A stretch of DNA of 64,000 nt from Amyelois transitella (lineage: Eukaryota > Arthropoda > Insecta > Lepidoptera > Pyralidae): NCBI RefSeq assembly GCF_032362555.1, contig NC_083527.1:2666001-2730000 (forward strand), in the 5' to 3' direction. The translations under genes were made by a program, and so were the position numbers. Under the pieces are notes generated by a model. The model did no database searches, had not been told where the DNA came from, and was given only the letters and a program-made list of their open reading frames with translations. This document shows positions 33,238-46,500 of this stretch, one piece after another; position 1 is the first letter of the stretch, and every line of letters begins with the position of its first letter.

Positions 33238-33948
33238 CTGCACTATTTTGATTATTTTTTTTATTTCAGACTAAATAAGTTTGTTAGTTTTATATTGTAC
33301 TAGCGACCCGCCCCGGCTTCACGTGGGTAGCGTTATTGATTTTCATACAAACTTTCAATCCCCATTTGAGTACTTTAAGGGTTAATTTTAAAAAAAGGTA
33401 TACTTTGTAAGAACGTTTTTAACTATATTCATTTTAAAGTTAAACGTCTTCAGGATATATGTCCTTTAATATGAAACGCGATTTACCAGGCACTCAGGTA
33501 GATTATTTTGGAGTCGAAGGGTAAAAAGACGTGCTTAGTATGTGTACATGGGTCAGGTTCATCTGCTTCCGATTGTACCTACAAATATTTTAATCATACC
33601 TTTCCTACTATAAAAAAATACTCATATGGGTAATTGTGTCATACGAAAATCAATAGGCGATCGTATTATGTATACCTATAGTACCTAGGTATCCTTTCGC
33701 TTGATGCAGTTGCCAGCAAACTACGAACTAATTGATATTTGCTTTGATGGTAAAGTACTCTGCCTAATGTGGTCGCCTCTGGTCTAATAGCTCATAATAT
33801 GGTTATTAGACTGAAAATGTCAAAAGATACATTACCTACTGTACTAAATTGTATAAAGCGAAGTCGTTTCCCGCGGCTGCCCCTCTGTATTGTATGCTTA
33901 GTTTTTTAAAACTACACGACGGATTTTGATGCAGTCTTTTTTTATTTT

Positions 33949-34110
33949 TCAGGGCATGATGAGAAAAAAACTTTTTCTGAATGGCCTTGATGTTTATCTG
34001 TACATATAAGTATTTATTATAGAATATAGTATCCTTGAGTTAGTATTTCGTAACACAAGAACTTACTTCGAGGCTAACTCAATCTGTGTAATTTGTCCCG
34101 TATATATTTA
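33949..34110 (+). mobile_element. SINE family B, headless copy
   Basis: Begins at GGGCATGATGAGAAAAAAAC and continues through GTTAGTATTTCGTAACACAA and ACTTACTTCGAGGCTAACTC; tRNA-like head absent. Confidence 0.75.
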
Positions 34111-34159
34111 AAACGATTAAATTGTTCAAAACGAAAGTAAATAGTCATGGCTGTCATAA

Positions 34160-34400
34160 AAAAGCAAAAGAGGGTATGATCGCGGCGATATTGTCAGAAT
34201 GCACGAGAGTCGCTGGACAAGACGAGTCCTGGAGTGGAGGCAGAGAGCTGAGACAAGAGAGCGCGGCAGACCACCACAGCGCAAAATCGTAACTGGAGAG
34301 ACGACATCCGACGGCGCAGAGGCTGAGACTGGATAAGCCGGGCCCAAGATCGCCAAGAGTGAAAGAGAGAAGAGGCCGGTATCCATGACTGGATCCTGAA
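34160..34400 (+). mobile_element. fragment of a second LINE, C-terminal ORF part
   Basis: A broken plus-strand frame reads WTRRVLEWRQ and RERGRPPQR, the kind of C-terminal RT-polyprotein end found in RTE/BovB-like LINEs, then degenerates. It differs from the LINE at 13892-15987. Confidence 0.55.
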
Positions 34401-36173
34401 AAGGCCACCATGATGATGGTGAGAGTGATCAAGAGAAGGTTAGTTGTATAAATGCTAACCGTGAGAAGCCGGGGCGGATCGCTAGTATAGTTTAAAATAC
34501 ACATGTATGTATTTTAACGGACTTAGCTAGTAATCTAGGCCTATCTTATTCGATGTAAGTAGGAACGTTTATTTGCATCGTTCAGATTGTTTGTAAGTAC
34601 CTATATGTATAACTCGACTCATAATAAAACGATATTGATGATTCTTTTTTAGAAACTCCATCTTCCACTTAAAAAAAAACCACAAGACCACGTAATATTA
34701 AAAAGAAGTTTATTTATACGTACTATTCATAAATAATAAATGCGCTCGTAACATACATACTTTTATTTTGTTTGATAAGTAAAAATAAGTAAAATCGTTC
34801 TTACAAAAACCATTTGGATATGAACATCATTTGGTATATTTTAGACCATTAAATTCCAACCCTACTTGGATCAAATGAAAGGTGTGTCGATGACCTGGTG
34901 TGAAAAATAAAGGTATAAAATTAATGTGTGTGCAAAGCATTTAAAAGACAATTATGTTGCGACCACGTTTCTGTGACCGCAACAAATTGCTCCGTGAAAT
35001 GTGAGTAATTTACATAAATTAATTACTCTCACGTCACACATTAGCGACGAAATTTAAACAATTGGGGTTTATTTTACGTAAATGGCGTTTTTTAAACAAT
35101 TTTTTTTTCAACAAGTTGCATTATCTGAAAGTAAGGCGAGCCTTTACATGGATAGGTGTGCGGTAAAAAAAAATGTGAAAAGCAGGAACGTAAGTAGTTA
35201 ATTTTAGTTAAAAGTCAATTCATGAGCTTTGTAATTAAAATATTTGCCTTGACTCACAACAATGAAAAAGGCTCCGCGATAAAATAAGCCGGCTTTGGCA
35301 CAAATCGTATTGAAAGTGCGGGTCATTAGACATTTTTCCGTTTAAAGGCTTCTCTACACTATTCAAGTTGACAGAGACGTTAAACCCATACCTATTGGTC
35401 ATCATTCTCCTAGTCTCTGAGTTGGTTGTGTCCAAGGGAGCCTGGGGTCCAACTATGATCAAGATCCTGATGTGGCCAGTCATAAAATCTTTGCTTGCGC
35501 GATTTAGAAGCTTTGTTGTTATTATTAGTAAGACTTCATTACTGAAGCTGAAGGCATTGCTGAGATTGGCTGATGTTGAGTGACGTTTGGAGATACTTAA
35601 AGTCAACGAACGAAATATCAATAAATGATGGTATGCTATCTCCTTCATCTAAAAACGAATGAAATTTAAAACGATCGGACTGATAGTAGGACCCATTAGG
35701 TATTCCGATTTCTATAAACCATAAAAAAGTATTGCGGTATATTTGTATCATAAAACTGTAATTGCCTGGTAGGAAGCTTGTTTACTTTGTTATTGGTCTA
35801 TGATGTAAAAGTTAAACAAAGATATTATATTGTTATATATTGGTTTTATATTTGAAGTAAAGCGTGTTCATAATTTTCTATGTCTAATGCGATTTACCAC
35901 ACACACTTAGTAGAATCTTTTTACGACTATAAAAAATTTTTAAGCAGACCCTATGTAGTAATTCCATCACTAAATCCATACAACCGATGTGTCCTATCCC
36001 TTAAAAGCGTCGGCGAATTGCGTGACAAGAGGACAAAGTTCCGATGGAATTGATACCAAAATGGCTGTAACTTCGCGCCAATGTTGGTGATTGATTGCTT
36101 TCTTATGAACGACGTAATTTTTAATACGTCGTTTTATTTATATGTAAGTAGATACTATATTGTTATAAAAATA

Positions 36174-36360
36174 AATACATACTTACATACATAAAATCAC
36201 GCCTCTTTCCCGGAAGGGTGGTCGGAGACTACATCTTTCCACTTGCCACGATCTCTGCATAATTCCTTTGCTTCATCCACATTCATAACTCTCTTCATGC
36301 AAGTTCGCGGTTTCGGCTACTCTTGACCTGACCCTTTGCCAGGACGTCCTTAATTTGAAA
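36174..36360 (-). mobile_element. 5'-truncated RTE-like LINE 3' end
   Basis: CATACATAAAATCACGCCTC, CTTTCCACTTGCCACGATCT, CATTCATAACTCTCTTCATG, CAGGACGTCCTTAATTTGA. Ends at the same internal point as the 30206-30380 copy. Confidence 0.85.
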
Positions 36361-36754
36361 AGAATAAATACTTATGAAGTTATGTATTTACTAGCACTAG
36401 ATACCACGCGTTGTACAGTATCCTCCCGGGCATGGTTATTTCTGGATGAAAAATGCTTATTTATTTCGATTATATTACTTGTACAACTCGTGTACAAAAT
36501 GAATTTAAAATCTGTCTAAAAGACCGTGAAAGAGTAACGATGTGTGGGTGGATGTAGTGTATGTTTATACGTCCGTATATACTTACAAAAATTCGCATTT
36601 ATAATATAAGTAGAGTTGTAAATGGTTCATTCTTGCCAAGAAGAAGCCTTAGATCTTTCACATTTATTATTCTTTTTTATTTGCTTTTGAAAAGATTTAG
36701 TAGAATGATGCATTCTCTGCCGACCCTTCAGGGAACGATGCGTGATAATATAAA

Positions 36755-36987
36755 TACATACATACATATGGTCACGTCTATATCCCTTGCGGGGTAGACA
36801 GAGCCAACAGTCTTAAAAAGACTGAATGGCCACGTTCAGTTATTTGGCTGAATTATAGCATTGAGATTAAAATAGTGACAGGTTGCTAACCCATCGCCTA
36901 AAAAAGAATTCCAAGTTTGTGATGTCCATGGGAAAGAGATGGAGTGGTCCTATTCTTTTTTGTATTGGTGCCGGGAATCACACCGGC
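36755..36987 (-). mobile_element. SINE-like family A with internal deletion
   Basis: ACATACATACATATGGTCAC, CCCTTGCGGGGTAGACAGAG, GTGACAGGTTGCTAACCCAT; the TAGTCGCCTTTTACGAC block is deleted. Confidence 0.85.
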
Positions 36988-37274
36988 TCTAATATAAAAA
37001 AAAAATTACCAAAAGAGAAATACAATTAAGAAAATAGCCTGCGATCAGAGTTTTATAATCATTTTATCACCCTATTGAATTGATTGTGTGATGCAAATAT
37101 ATTATAATCACGATTGTATACCTCAATTTATATGCAAAACCGTATAGGAGACCCCTGGCTTTGAAACGATGCCATTTGCGAAGTAAACCAGATTGATGAC
37201 TAACCCTTCAAAAGACATAATGTGGGAATATATTTTTATCGCCCTCGAGTAGCTTCCTATTACGCGCTCCGTAG

Positions 37275-37645
37275 GATACATACATATAATCACGTTTGTA
37301 CCCCTTGTGGGGTAGACAGAGCCAGTCTTGAAAAGACTGAAAGGCCACGTTCAGCTGTTTAGCAAAAACGGTTGAATTGAGATTTAAACGGTGACTGGTT
37401 GCTAGCCCATCGCCTAAAAGAAGAATCCCCTTAGTCGGCTTTTACGACATCCGTGGGAAAGAGATGGAGTGGTCCTATTGGTGTTGGGACTGATTGAATT
37501 CAGATTTAAATGGTGGCAGGTTGTAAGCTCATCCCCTAAAAAAATGATCTCATGCCTATTAACCTATGCTTTAGTAGCCTTATACGACACGACATCCCTG
37601 CAAAAGAAATGGAGTGGTCTATTTTAAAGTGCCGGTAACTACACG
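37275..37645 (-). mobile_element. one and a half family A copies in tandem
   Basis: Copy one runs 37275-37480 (ACATACATATAATCACGTTT to GGAGTGGTCCTATTGGTG); a partial second copy, 37485-37645, repeats the TTGAATTCAGATTTAAATGG to ACTACACGGCAT half. Confidence 0.75.
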
Positions 37646-37679
37646 GCATACCATTTAGGTTAAAACATAAGTGTAATAT

Positions 37680-37885
37680 ACTAGAGGCCGCCCGCGACTT
37701 CGTCCGCGTGGAATAAATCCCGCGGGAACTCCGGGATAAAAAGCCTATATGTTATTCTGGGTCTTCAGCTTTTTACATACCAAATTTCATCGTAATCAGT
37801 TCAGTAGTTTTTGCGTGAAAGAGTAACAAACATCCATACTGACATCCCGACATACAAACTTTCGCATTTATAATAAAGTAGGATT
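37680..37885 (-). repeat. interspersed repeat C, full reversed copy
   Basis: Starts CTAGAGGCCGCCCGCGACTT, then CGTCCGCGTGGAATAAATCC, GTTTTTGCGTGAAAGAGTAA and CTTTCGCATTTATAATAAAG. Confidence 0.7.
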
Positions 37886-38099
37886 TGCCAATTGCCTTAT
37901 TGTTTTTCATAATATTAATTTGTAAACAAAAACAAAATATCATTGTAATCAATGCTCAATGGGCTATGACTAAGTGTTACATTATATTTGTTCAGTCATA
38001 GAAAATCGACAGTCATAATTGATGATACGTGCTAAGTGCTCAATATGCCCGGTTTGGTACATACCCAAACCAAGTACCAAGTGATTTTTTTTATCAAAT

Positions 38100-38218
38100 A
38101 TTTGTAGTACCGAGTGGTACCCGGCACTAAAGTATAGGACCATTCCACCTCTTTCCCATGGATGTCGTAAAAGGCGACTAAGGGATACTGTCACCATTGA
38201 ATCTCAATTCCATTTGTT
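38100..38218 (+). mobile_element. SINE-like family A, 5' half
   Basis: GTGGTACCCGGCACTAAAGT, CTCTTTCCCATGGATGTCGT, AAAAGGCGACTAAGGGATA, TTGAATCTCAATTCCAT. Confidence 0.8.
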
Positions 38219-38486
38219 TTACACGAAGGTGACTCCCATCTGACCTCCACAACCCTTGCAGGAAAACCTTACCCGCATTGGATCGACCATGCTTTCGCAT
38301 CCATTTTCCTGAATGTGCAGGTTTCCTCACGATGTTTTCCCTCACCGTAAAAGTGAAAATTATGTGCGAGTGTGTATTATTTACAAACTATCTAATTTAG
38401 TCTCTCATAAAAAGTCTAGTTACAGTTTCATTATAGACTGTAGTTACGTATGTTGGTATTCTATATTTATTTAACAAACATTTCAG

Positions 38487-38565
38487 ATTTCTGATAGTTG
38501 GAGCCGTTGTCTTTGCCACGTTTTGGACGGCCAAGTTCGACCATCGGCGAGTCAGATCGTGTTAG
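38487..38565 (+). other. isolated exon-like segment with hydrophobic stretch
   Basis: After a TTTCAG acceptor, a frame reads FLIVGAVVFATFWTAKFDHR and ends RVRSC-stop. It looks like a last exon with a membrane helix and a basic tail, but no upstream exon was found. It may be chance or a remnant. Confidence 0.25.
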
Positions 38566-38725
38566 TCTAAACCTCAAGACACAATCCTAAAAGAAAAATA
38601 CATAGTATATAGATATACGGAATGAAAGTTGACCTAACATGGGGAAGGTGCTAAAAGAATAAAGTTTTTCTTGACATATTTTTATTTTTTTGCAGTTATA
38701 TTCCAAGTACCTATTGTTTTGCGGA

Positions 38726-38868
38726 ATTAAAATCCGTACAGCACGCGCGACGCCGTTTCTATCGCTCGAAAAACTATCCCTGTTTCGTTTTTTATTATGA
38801 CGTGTAATGGGAGAACGATAAATAACCGCGCGATAAAAACGGCGTCGCGCATACCATGACACGGGAGC
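38726..38868. mobile_element. foldback MITE, copy 2
   Basis: GCGCGACGCCGTTTCTATCG on the left and GATAAAAACGGCGTCGCGC on the right form terminal inverted repeats; the centre holds ATTATGACGT. Confidence 0.65.
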
Positions 38869-38999
38869 TGATTACAGATAATATTATAACACATCTTGAA
38901 AATATCCATTCTCCCTTCGTTTGTCCTGGTTACGTAGTCTTTCTGGAGGGGAGCTAGGGGTTGGTAAATCACGTAACAACGTGGTTCATACATACATCC

Positions 39000-39235
39000 A
39001 TACATATTATCGCGTCCACATCACATGCGGGGTAGACAGAGCCAACAGTCTTGAAAAGATTGAAAGGCCACACTCAGCTGTATGGCTTACTGATGGAATT
39101 CAGATTCAAATAGTGACAGGTTGTTGGTCTATCGGCTTTACAAAGAATTCCAAGCGTATTCAGCTCCTCTCTAAGTCGCCTTTTACGATATCCATGGGAA
39201 AGATATGGAGTGGTCCTATTCATAAGTGCCAGTTT
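39000..39235 (-). mobile_element. SINE-like family A, nearly full copy
   Basis: ATACATATTATCGCGTCCAC, GCGGGGTAGACAGAGCCAAC, TCAAATAGTGACAGGTTG, CGCCTTTTACGATATCCATG; a LINE 3' end remnant (ACACCTCTTTCCCGAAGGGG) follows at 39245-39300. Confidence 0.85.
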
Positions 39236-41371
39236 ATACATAGTTAAAATTACACCTCTTTCCCGAAGGGGTAGTTATAACTATTTCGCTTTATTCACAA
39301 TTCATATTAATAATTTTCTTTACACTTTCACGAGAATGATACTAAGTGATCCATTTAAACTCAGGGATAATCAAGTGTAATAATAAGGCAGTATAATTAA
39401 TATAATTTATTTGCAACTATTATACCGAATCACATGAATAGGTCAATAAGTATATTCAAAACATCCAATAACGAATACTGTAACGTAATCTTACGATAAA
39501 CTACACAACGATACAACACATTTTTTTTTCTATTACGAAGGAAGAATCAGACTTGAAAAGATTTAATAAGTTACGTATAATTTTGTCACTGACATTCAGA
39601 ATACGCTTATATTTCTATTTTACAAAGCTTTTTATTTCTACTATTAAACCTGCCTTTTCAATGAACACAATAAATAAAATAATTTATTTCTAATATCAAA
39701 CTACGACATATGTAGGTAGGTATGTACTAGGTAGTTATTTTAAGTGTAACCTATCTCCTTATAGATATTTTTTTAGTCGTGGTACCTAAAACCAGAACAC
39801 ATAAAGTTAGGGATGATTTACATTTAAGCGATATTGATATGAGATGTATCTATTTAATAAGTGTTTTAAGGAGATTTTAGTATATTAATGTTACACGATA
39901 GCAAGCTTTTGTCAAATTAAACAAAGAAAGGTTGTTGGTACATGTTTGATGATTTTTGCAATAATTTATGTTTATTAAAATAATTAAACCAAATATATGT
40001 AGGTATTTAAATTCAGAAAGTCAGCGACAAAATCCATCCTTAGTGACATAGAACATTCAGCACCCATTTTTTATTAACTCATTCAACGCAAAATATTTTA
40101 AGGTAGGTACAAAGAACGTTAAATTTTACAACAATTTAGAGACCGCTGATCCTATGAAGTTTAACTTGGTATTGTGTCCATCATAATTCATTATAAAGAG
40201 GAACATTTAGACACAAACTTTGCTCGCTGGAGCGAAGCGAAATAGTTAGCATTTTGTGTCTTTCCACAAGTATTCCTTTGTTAAAATTATGCTTTTTAAC
40301 AATGGATGAATTCAGTTTTGTAATTTGTAATGTAATGCTCACAAATGGCAGAGAGGGGAGAACAGTCTAATAAAACGGATTGCATTTCAATTTAAGGAAG
40401 TAATTTAATTTGAAATTAGCTGAATTTTTGCTTCATTTTTTTCATTAGTTGTTCAAGTAGGTACTCAGCCTGAGAACTAAGGTTATTTTCTCTCTCCTCT
40501 TTGTTATCTCTATGGTCGAAAAGATGTCTCTGCCAGAAATAGGCAGAATTTATTTGTTTCTTTTTTATTCACCTTTTTCAATTTCTTTATTATTTTTTTC
40601 AATTACATGTCTTATAAATAGTTGATACATATTCATTTTAGTTATTTTAAGATAATTACACACTTCTCTTTTGTTTAAAGCTCGATCACCCCGATTTGGC
40701 CTATGTAGAAATAATAATTAACTTTAATATTGAAAATAAGTAATTTTTAGGGTTTTACTTCGCTAAATGTTTTGAATTATTTAATAAAATACATTACACC
40801 AGAACCATAATAAAATATTTACTTAATTTATTAATGTAAATATTGTAATAATAAAAAAAAAACAACCATCAAGCCAAAGGGGTTAATTTAACTGATGAGA
40901 AATGTGTACTACTAATTCTTTAATTTGTTAAGCAATATTTTTCTAACCTGTATTTTTTACAATATTAATATAACCGACATTTTAAAATATTTCCGAAGTT
41001 TCTAATTCAGAGAAAAAAAAGATACCTACTTCTGATTCATAAACACTTTCTCTCTCTTAAGAATTGTTTAAGAGTTTACTATCTATATAATCATTACAAG
41101 AAACTGTAAAATAAGAATAACATTATATTGAACTAACATAGTTTTTGAACCGTCAGATACAGTGGCATTAATTTAAAGATAAGTTTATTATGTCACATTT
41201 TTAAGGTAGCAATTTATCTAAATATGAAATACAACTTTTCTATAAAGTCTAAGAAAGTTTCATTTAGAAAAATATAGTTAGTTATTTAATAGTAACACTC
41301 AGATGTACAATACTATACACACGTATACACGAGGATACATTCTGTCGACGTTTCGGGGATGATTCTAACAG

Positions 41372-41637
41372 AGTGCCGTGTGGTTCCCGGCACCAATACA
41401 AAAAAAAATAGGACCACTCCATCTCTTTCCCATGGATGTCGTAAAAGGCGACTAAGGGATAGGCTTATAAAATTGCGATCCATTTTTTTAGGGGATGGGC
41501 TTGCAACCTGTCACTAATTGGATCTCAATTCCATCATTACGCCGAGCAGCTGAATGTGGCCATTCAGTCTTTTCGGGACTATTGGCTCTGTCTACCCCGT
41601 AAGGGATATAGACGTGACTATATGTATGTATGTATGT
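41372..41637 (+). mobile_element. SINE-like family A, best full-length plus-strand copy
   Basis: Begins GTGCCGTGTGGTTCCCGGCA (a 6-bp stem GTGCCG/CGGCAC), continues TCCCATGGATGTCGTAAAAG and ends CTACCCCGTAAGGGATATAG, ACGTGACTATATGTATGTAT. It defines the two ends of the family in this window. Confidence 0.92.
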
Positions 41638-43401
41638 TCTATCAGAGTGAGCCAAGCTCGGGCGGGACAGATCATGCACTGTATAAAATAAGTCATCTTT
41701 TTAATTTTACAGTCGAAATCACTGAACCGTGGACGACTTTCCAAACAATTTGATGAGAAAAAAAATGGCTTCCCTATGTCTCTCTACTTCTTCGGTTAAG
41801 ATATGGTTCCGATCGACAGATCTGATCCAATTTCGCTAATAGACCCCATCAATTACTTAACAATTGGGTATTTAGTTTAATATAAAAGATTTTTTCGATA
41901 TTTCTAAGGGAGCGTATAGGAAACAAGCGTGTTTAACACATGTATATCAAACGTCAAAATTGTTTACACACACGAACGTATCCTCAGTGTTATTTTAACA
42001 CTAACAAGCGTATTATTTGTAATTCAACCTTAGATAATACTGACATACATTTATTTTACTACTTTAAATGGTCTTAATTACCTACTTAGTTTAAAAATAA
42101 GTAAGAAATTATTTATTTGAATAAATTATACTTAAATTAAGAAAATATAATATGTTATTATATTACTATTGTTATTCATTTCATAAACAAGAAAGAATAA
42201 AGAAATATTGTAGTTCATAATAATTAACAAAAACACTTAAAATCATCATCTGTAAATGATTTTATACTGTATAATAATTTTTCTACCGTTTAAGGTCGAT
42301 TCTCATTAGAACAGGGACTGTTGCACAATATCATTACAACAAGTGTTCGCTGTTTTCAAACAACAGTGGTGTGAAACTGTGGTTTCAAAAAGCGGAACGG
42401 CAAATTTAAAAAAAATCTAAATTCTAAAATTTTATTCATTATTATGAGATACTTCATATCAATTAATAATTGTAATATCTTCTGGTTTCACAACATTGGT
42501 TGACGTAATATAAATTACTTAAATGAACATATAGCAAGTGTACGAACTTGTCGTCTCTTACATGACCTTTCCCGTGTGCATAACCCGTTCTAATGAGAAT
42601 CATCCCTTATGATGCTGCAAAAGTAAAATATATCAATCTATGTATATGATAATATATTATATTGATCAGAAAACAGTATTTCTTAACAACGCACTAGATC
42701 AAATTTTATAATAAAATCCATGCTTTCTAGCTTGTAGGTGATCCATTTCGGGAATCCATTAAAATTTTCATAATCAATAAACCATTTCATTAGTGAGACA
42801 CCAAGGCCGCCACGTCCAAATTGAAAGGTAAACAATAGCAGTCAATGTTCAAAGAAACAATACAGACTCGAATGCTATTAAAAAATCGTTTTTGAAATGA
42901 AAAATCGTATACATTTTACATAATTACTTACATCTTTTTTTAATTTTTTGTAGCATTTATTTGGGTGTAAAAATGAAATAAAACAGAAAATATCTTTTTT
43001 TTTCGGATAATCAAAAGTAAGGAAACAATAATTATTAACAAAAACAGAAGTTAAGAAAATATAAATATTTGTTATAACGTAATAAAAATATATAAAAGGT
43101 AAAGTAGTACTTAGCCAATTTGTTTTTATAGTTTGTGCATCGAGTTTCTGATAAAACATAAATAAGGAAAGTTATTCCTGTGTCTAAATTATTCATGCCG
43201 AGATAAATAATAGTTACAGTAATTAATATTCCTACGAATTTTGATATAGTGGACAGTGATTTTAACTAGTACCTAAGAAGTACAAAATTGAGGGATCACT
43301 TCTAAACTTTGACTAGGTATAAAAAAAATAGGTGACAAAATAGTCTATAAAATGGACTTCAGATTGTATAAAAATAAAGTGTTAGTTCGAAAATTATTTA
43401 C

Positions 43402-43407
43402 TTTATT
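43402..43407 (-). terminator. candidate RGK gene poly(A) signal
   Basis: TTTATT on the plus strand reads AATAAA on the gene strand, 143 nt after the stop at 43550. Longer 3' UTRs are possible. Confidence 0.45.
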
Positions 43408-43549
43408 GTAAATATAACTAAAATATTGTAAATCATCTAAACATTATAAAATAGATAAAAACTTATACTAAGTAGAAAAATCTTACGTTAAATAAAAAAG
43501 TGATATAAGTACCTACGTCTCGAAAGGAAAGTACCAGGATATCATATGT

Positions 43550-46500
43550 TTACAAGACGTGTAGGTTCTCGCACGACTTGGATTTTGAGATGTCATTGAT
43601 GCAGATCTTCTGAAGGAGTTCACGTGCGATGCTCAGTGAAATATGGGTTCGAGAACTGGCCAGTTTTGTTGGTTTTGATTCCTGTTTGTAAAAAAAAAGT
43701 AATATTTTGAATAGAATTAAATGTTATGGTTGGTGATGGAAAACATCTCTTAAAACATTTGCGAAGATATGATATCCTACAGAATAGAATAAAACCATCG
43801 ATCTATTATGATCGATACTCGAAAGTCGTAAGCGACTTAAGTACGTCACAGTATAAGTGCCCAAGTTGGGTTGGAGCTTGGTTTTAGGTTAGTCGATCTT
43901 AAAAACAAACACTCTTTTATACGCCTCTGCTTACGTGCCCTATAAACCAGAGTTTCGAATCTCACCACAGTGTTCTGAATGCAAAATACCTATTTCAATT
44001 TCTGTGCCGACGGCAGAGAATTCAATTAGGAATGTGCTTTGATATAAAGAGCTAAAGAAAAATGATGATGAATTGTAAAAGCTATCTGACATTGACCTTT
44101 TCTATTTATCTTTTGAAAGCGACATTCATAAAATTCACGAAGCCGGCCATGAGTTAACAAAATGTATTGATATGCCTTTTACTGTAACGTCAAGACTGAC
44201 ATGCGTATAATGTTTAAGAATTTCGCATAATTTTTTCTGTGGCCTGATCGTTTTCCTGCACCTGATGAAGGAGGCATGGCCAGACATTTCTTTTATCAAT
44301 TTTATTATTAACATTTCTGCATTCTCGGAAGACCAGCATTGGGAATCCCATATTTAACGTTATCTGCTGAGCGAGACATTTTTAATGCATAATTTATGAT
44401 TTTTTTACAATGTTTGACTCTTTGTTCGAAACATGTTTCTGTAATAAACGTGTCACCATGATTCAAAGCGGGATAGGAACAACTGCATATGTTGAGGTCA
44501 GATGGGATTCGCTTCGTGTAAAATCTGACTAACTTAATCCAGAATCATGGCTAAAAGACCACCCAGGCTCCCTCTTGAGAGGTTACATCCTCATCTTACA
44601 AAAGAGGAGTTTGGGTTGCGCCTTTTGACCGGATATACGTCGGAAGGAAGAAGAATAAAGGTGCTAAATCATTCAATGCGAAGCCAAAATACTTTTTTTC
44701 AAATGGAACATGTCAAGATAAGAGGATTAAAGGTAACAAGGTAACGATACGGTACTTTGCCCACCTGTTTGCCGACTTTCTTCGCCTGTTTCTTCTCTCG
44801 GCTCTCCTTCAGGCGGATCTGCTTCAGGATGCCCACTAGCAGTTCATCCACGTTGTGCTGGATGCCCGATGATGTTTCTATGAACTTGCAGTCTTTGCTT
44901 GTCGCTAGAGCCTTGCCCTCTGAAAAAAAAACGGACGGTAATTCGGTTCCTTGCAAGTTCCTTGAGTCCATTTACGTATGTTGATAAGGCAATACTAAAG
45001 CAAAACAGAGACTAAGCCTTATCAGAACATAAGAATCATTTCTGCTTTTTAAAATATGTACTTGCCTCGTTACTAATCGTGAAGCTGTTCAGGTTACATC
45101 AGAAATATATCGATTGGATAGATATACTCGTATAGATAGAATGCCATTTATTGCACATAAAAGTAAAACAATAAATTTATCCTTATCGCATTATGCAATC
45201 TCTTTCAGGCAACTACAAGAAAATTTCGTGCGAGAGGTTTTGTTACGGGGGAGTAAGAGAATCTATTAAAGTCAGTTCAACCCAGGAAAGTGAAAAAAAC
45301 ATTTTAACATAACCTATTTTAATTTTACATTCATTTAACATACAGTACTACACATTTTAGAAAATCTCCAGAATTTCGATTTTTTTTTGTAACAGTATGG
45401 TCTGATGCCATCCCTCCCAAGAATACTATTGGCCCACCTCAGGATTACCCTTTGAGAGAAGTTGCAACGCTTCTGATAATCACGATCTACTAGTATACCA
45501 ATATCTTACCATTTGTAGACACTTGCCGCGCCCTAGCTAAGTCTGCCTTATTGCCCACTAAGACCACAGTCCTCTCAGCTGTGAACTGTTCCCTTGCTAA
45601 ATAAGATAGCAGCTCAGCAGCCCTGGTGAACGAACTCTTGGCAACGACGGAGTAGACCACCACACACGCGTGGGGCTCGTATGTTGAGAGACAGTTTTCC
45701 ACCTGGAGGACAAATAAATATTACATGTGATTAAGTTACACATTAGGTACATAATCACACTTCTTGGTGACGCCACGGATAAGCCAAGAAGGTAAAACAC
45801 GAAAACATCGTAAGGAAACCTTTACATATTTTCTGCAATTAAATGTTTTCAAAATAGACGTCAACGTAACGCTTATAAAGCGCAGCTGTAGAAGAAGTAG
45901 CGGAACAAATTACACTGAAGCATTTCACCGGACGTCAATTTTATAGACGAACCCCGGGCTCTACAAAGGCGAGGACGGTCCCCGGAACAGCTGATCATCG
46001 TGCCTTTTTTATGGTGCAGTGCACTCTTCACGCAAGAGGTTAATATTCTTGACCTGATCTTTCGTTAGGAAATCCTTGAATGACGCTGATTATCATGCCA
46101 CTCAATTGAATTTAATTGGAGAATATTACGGAGTATTACGATTTGACGTTAAAATGTAAAATCAAATTAAATCTCTTGCTGACAACAAATATGTATATTA
46201 TTAAGGACAGACGTTACAGGTAGCCGTCAATTTTGCGATCGGAATTCTGTGTCCGGCGTATTCATCGGTCCGGTACTCCGGACGCAAATCCATACTGAAA
46301 CGAAGGACACGTCACAAATTGACGGCAGTTTTCCATTCGCAATTTCGCCAATGGGAATTTCATTTATATTTCTAAAGGTCAACAAAGTTACGCTTTGAGA
46401 TTTTAAAAAAACGGTGTACAATATTGCATTACGAATTGTTATTGGAACTACTTTGAAAAAGTATTTTTTTTTTAAATGGATGCCAATTTATAAAATTGTA

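Larger units (their letters stand above)
32043..43401. other. gene-poor interval rich in repeats
   Basis: No secure gene between NIPP1 and the RGK gene. The first part (32.6-39.3 kb) is a patchwork of repeats A, B, C, D, LINE fragments and a MITE; 39.3-43.4 kb is mostly unique AT-rich DNA broken only by one family A copy. Two isolated exon-like segments (33154-33237 minus, 38487-38565 plus) are listed separately. The right part may include the 3' UTR of the RGK gene. Confidence 0.6.

Noticed and set aside
35235-35648. 137-codon open frame on the minus strand with an overlapping 71-codon plus frame
   Set aside because: No recognisable domain, no splice-compatible neighbours, and composition like the surrounding spacer; treated as chance.
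44547-44744. 65-codon plus-strand frame
   Set aside because: It starts inside an interspersed repeat D fragment and runs antisense to RGK intron sequence.
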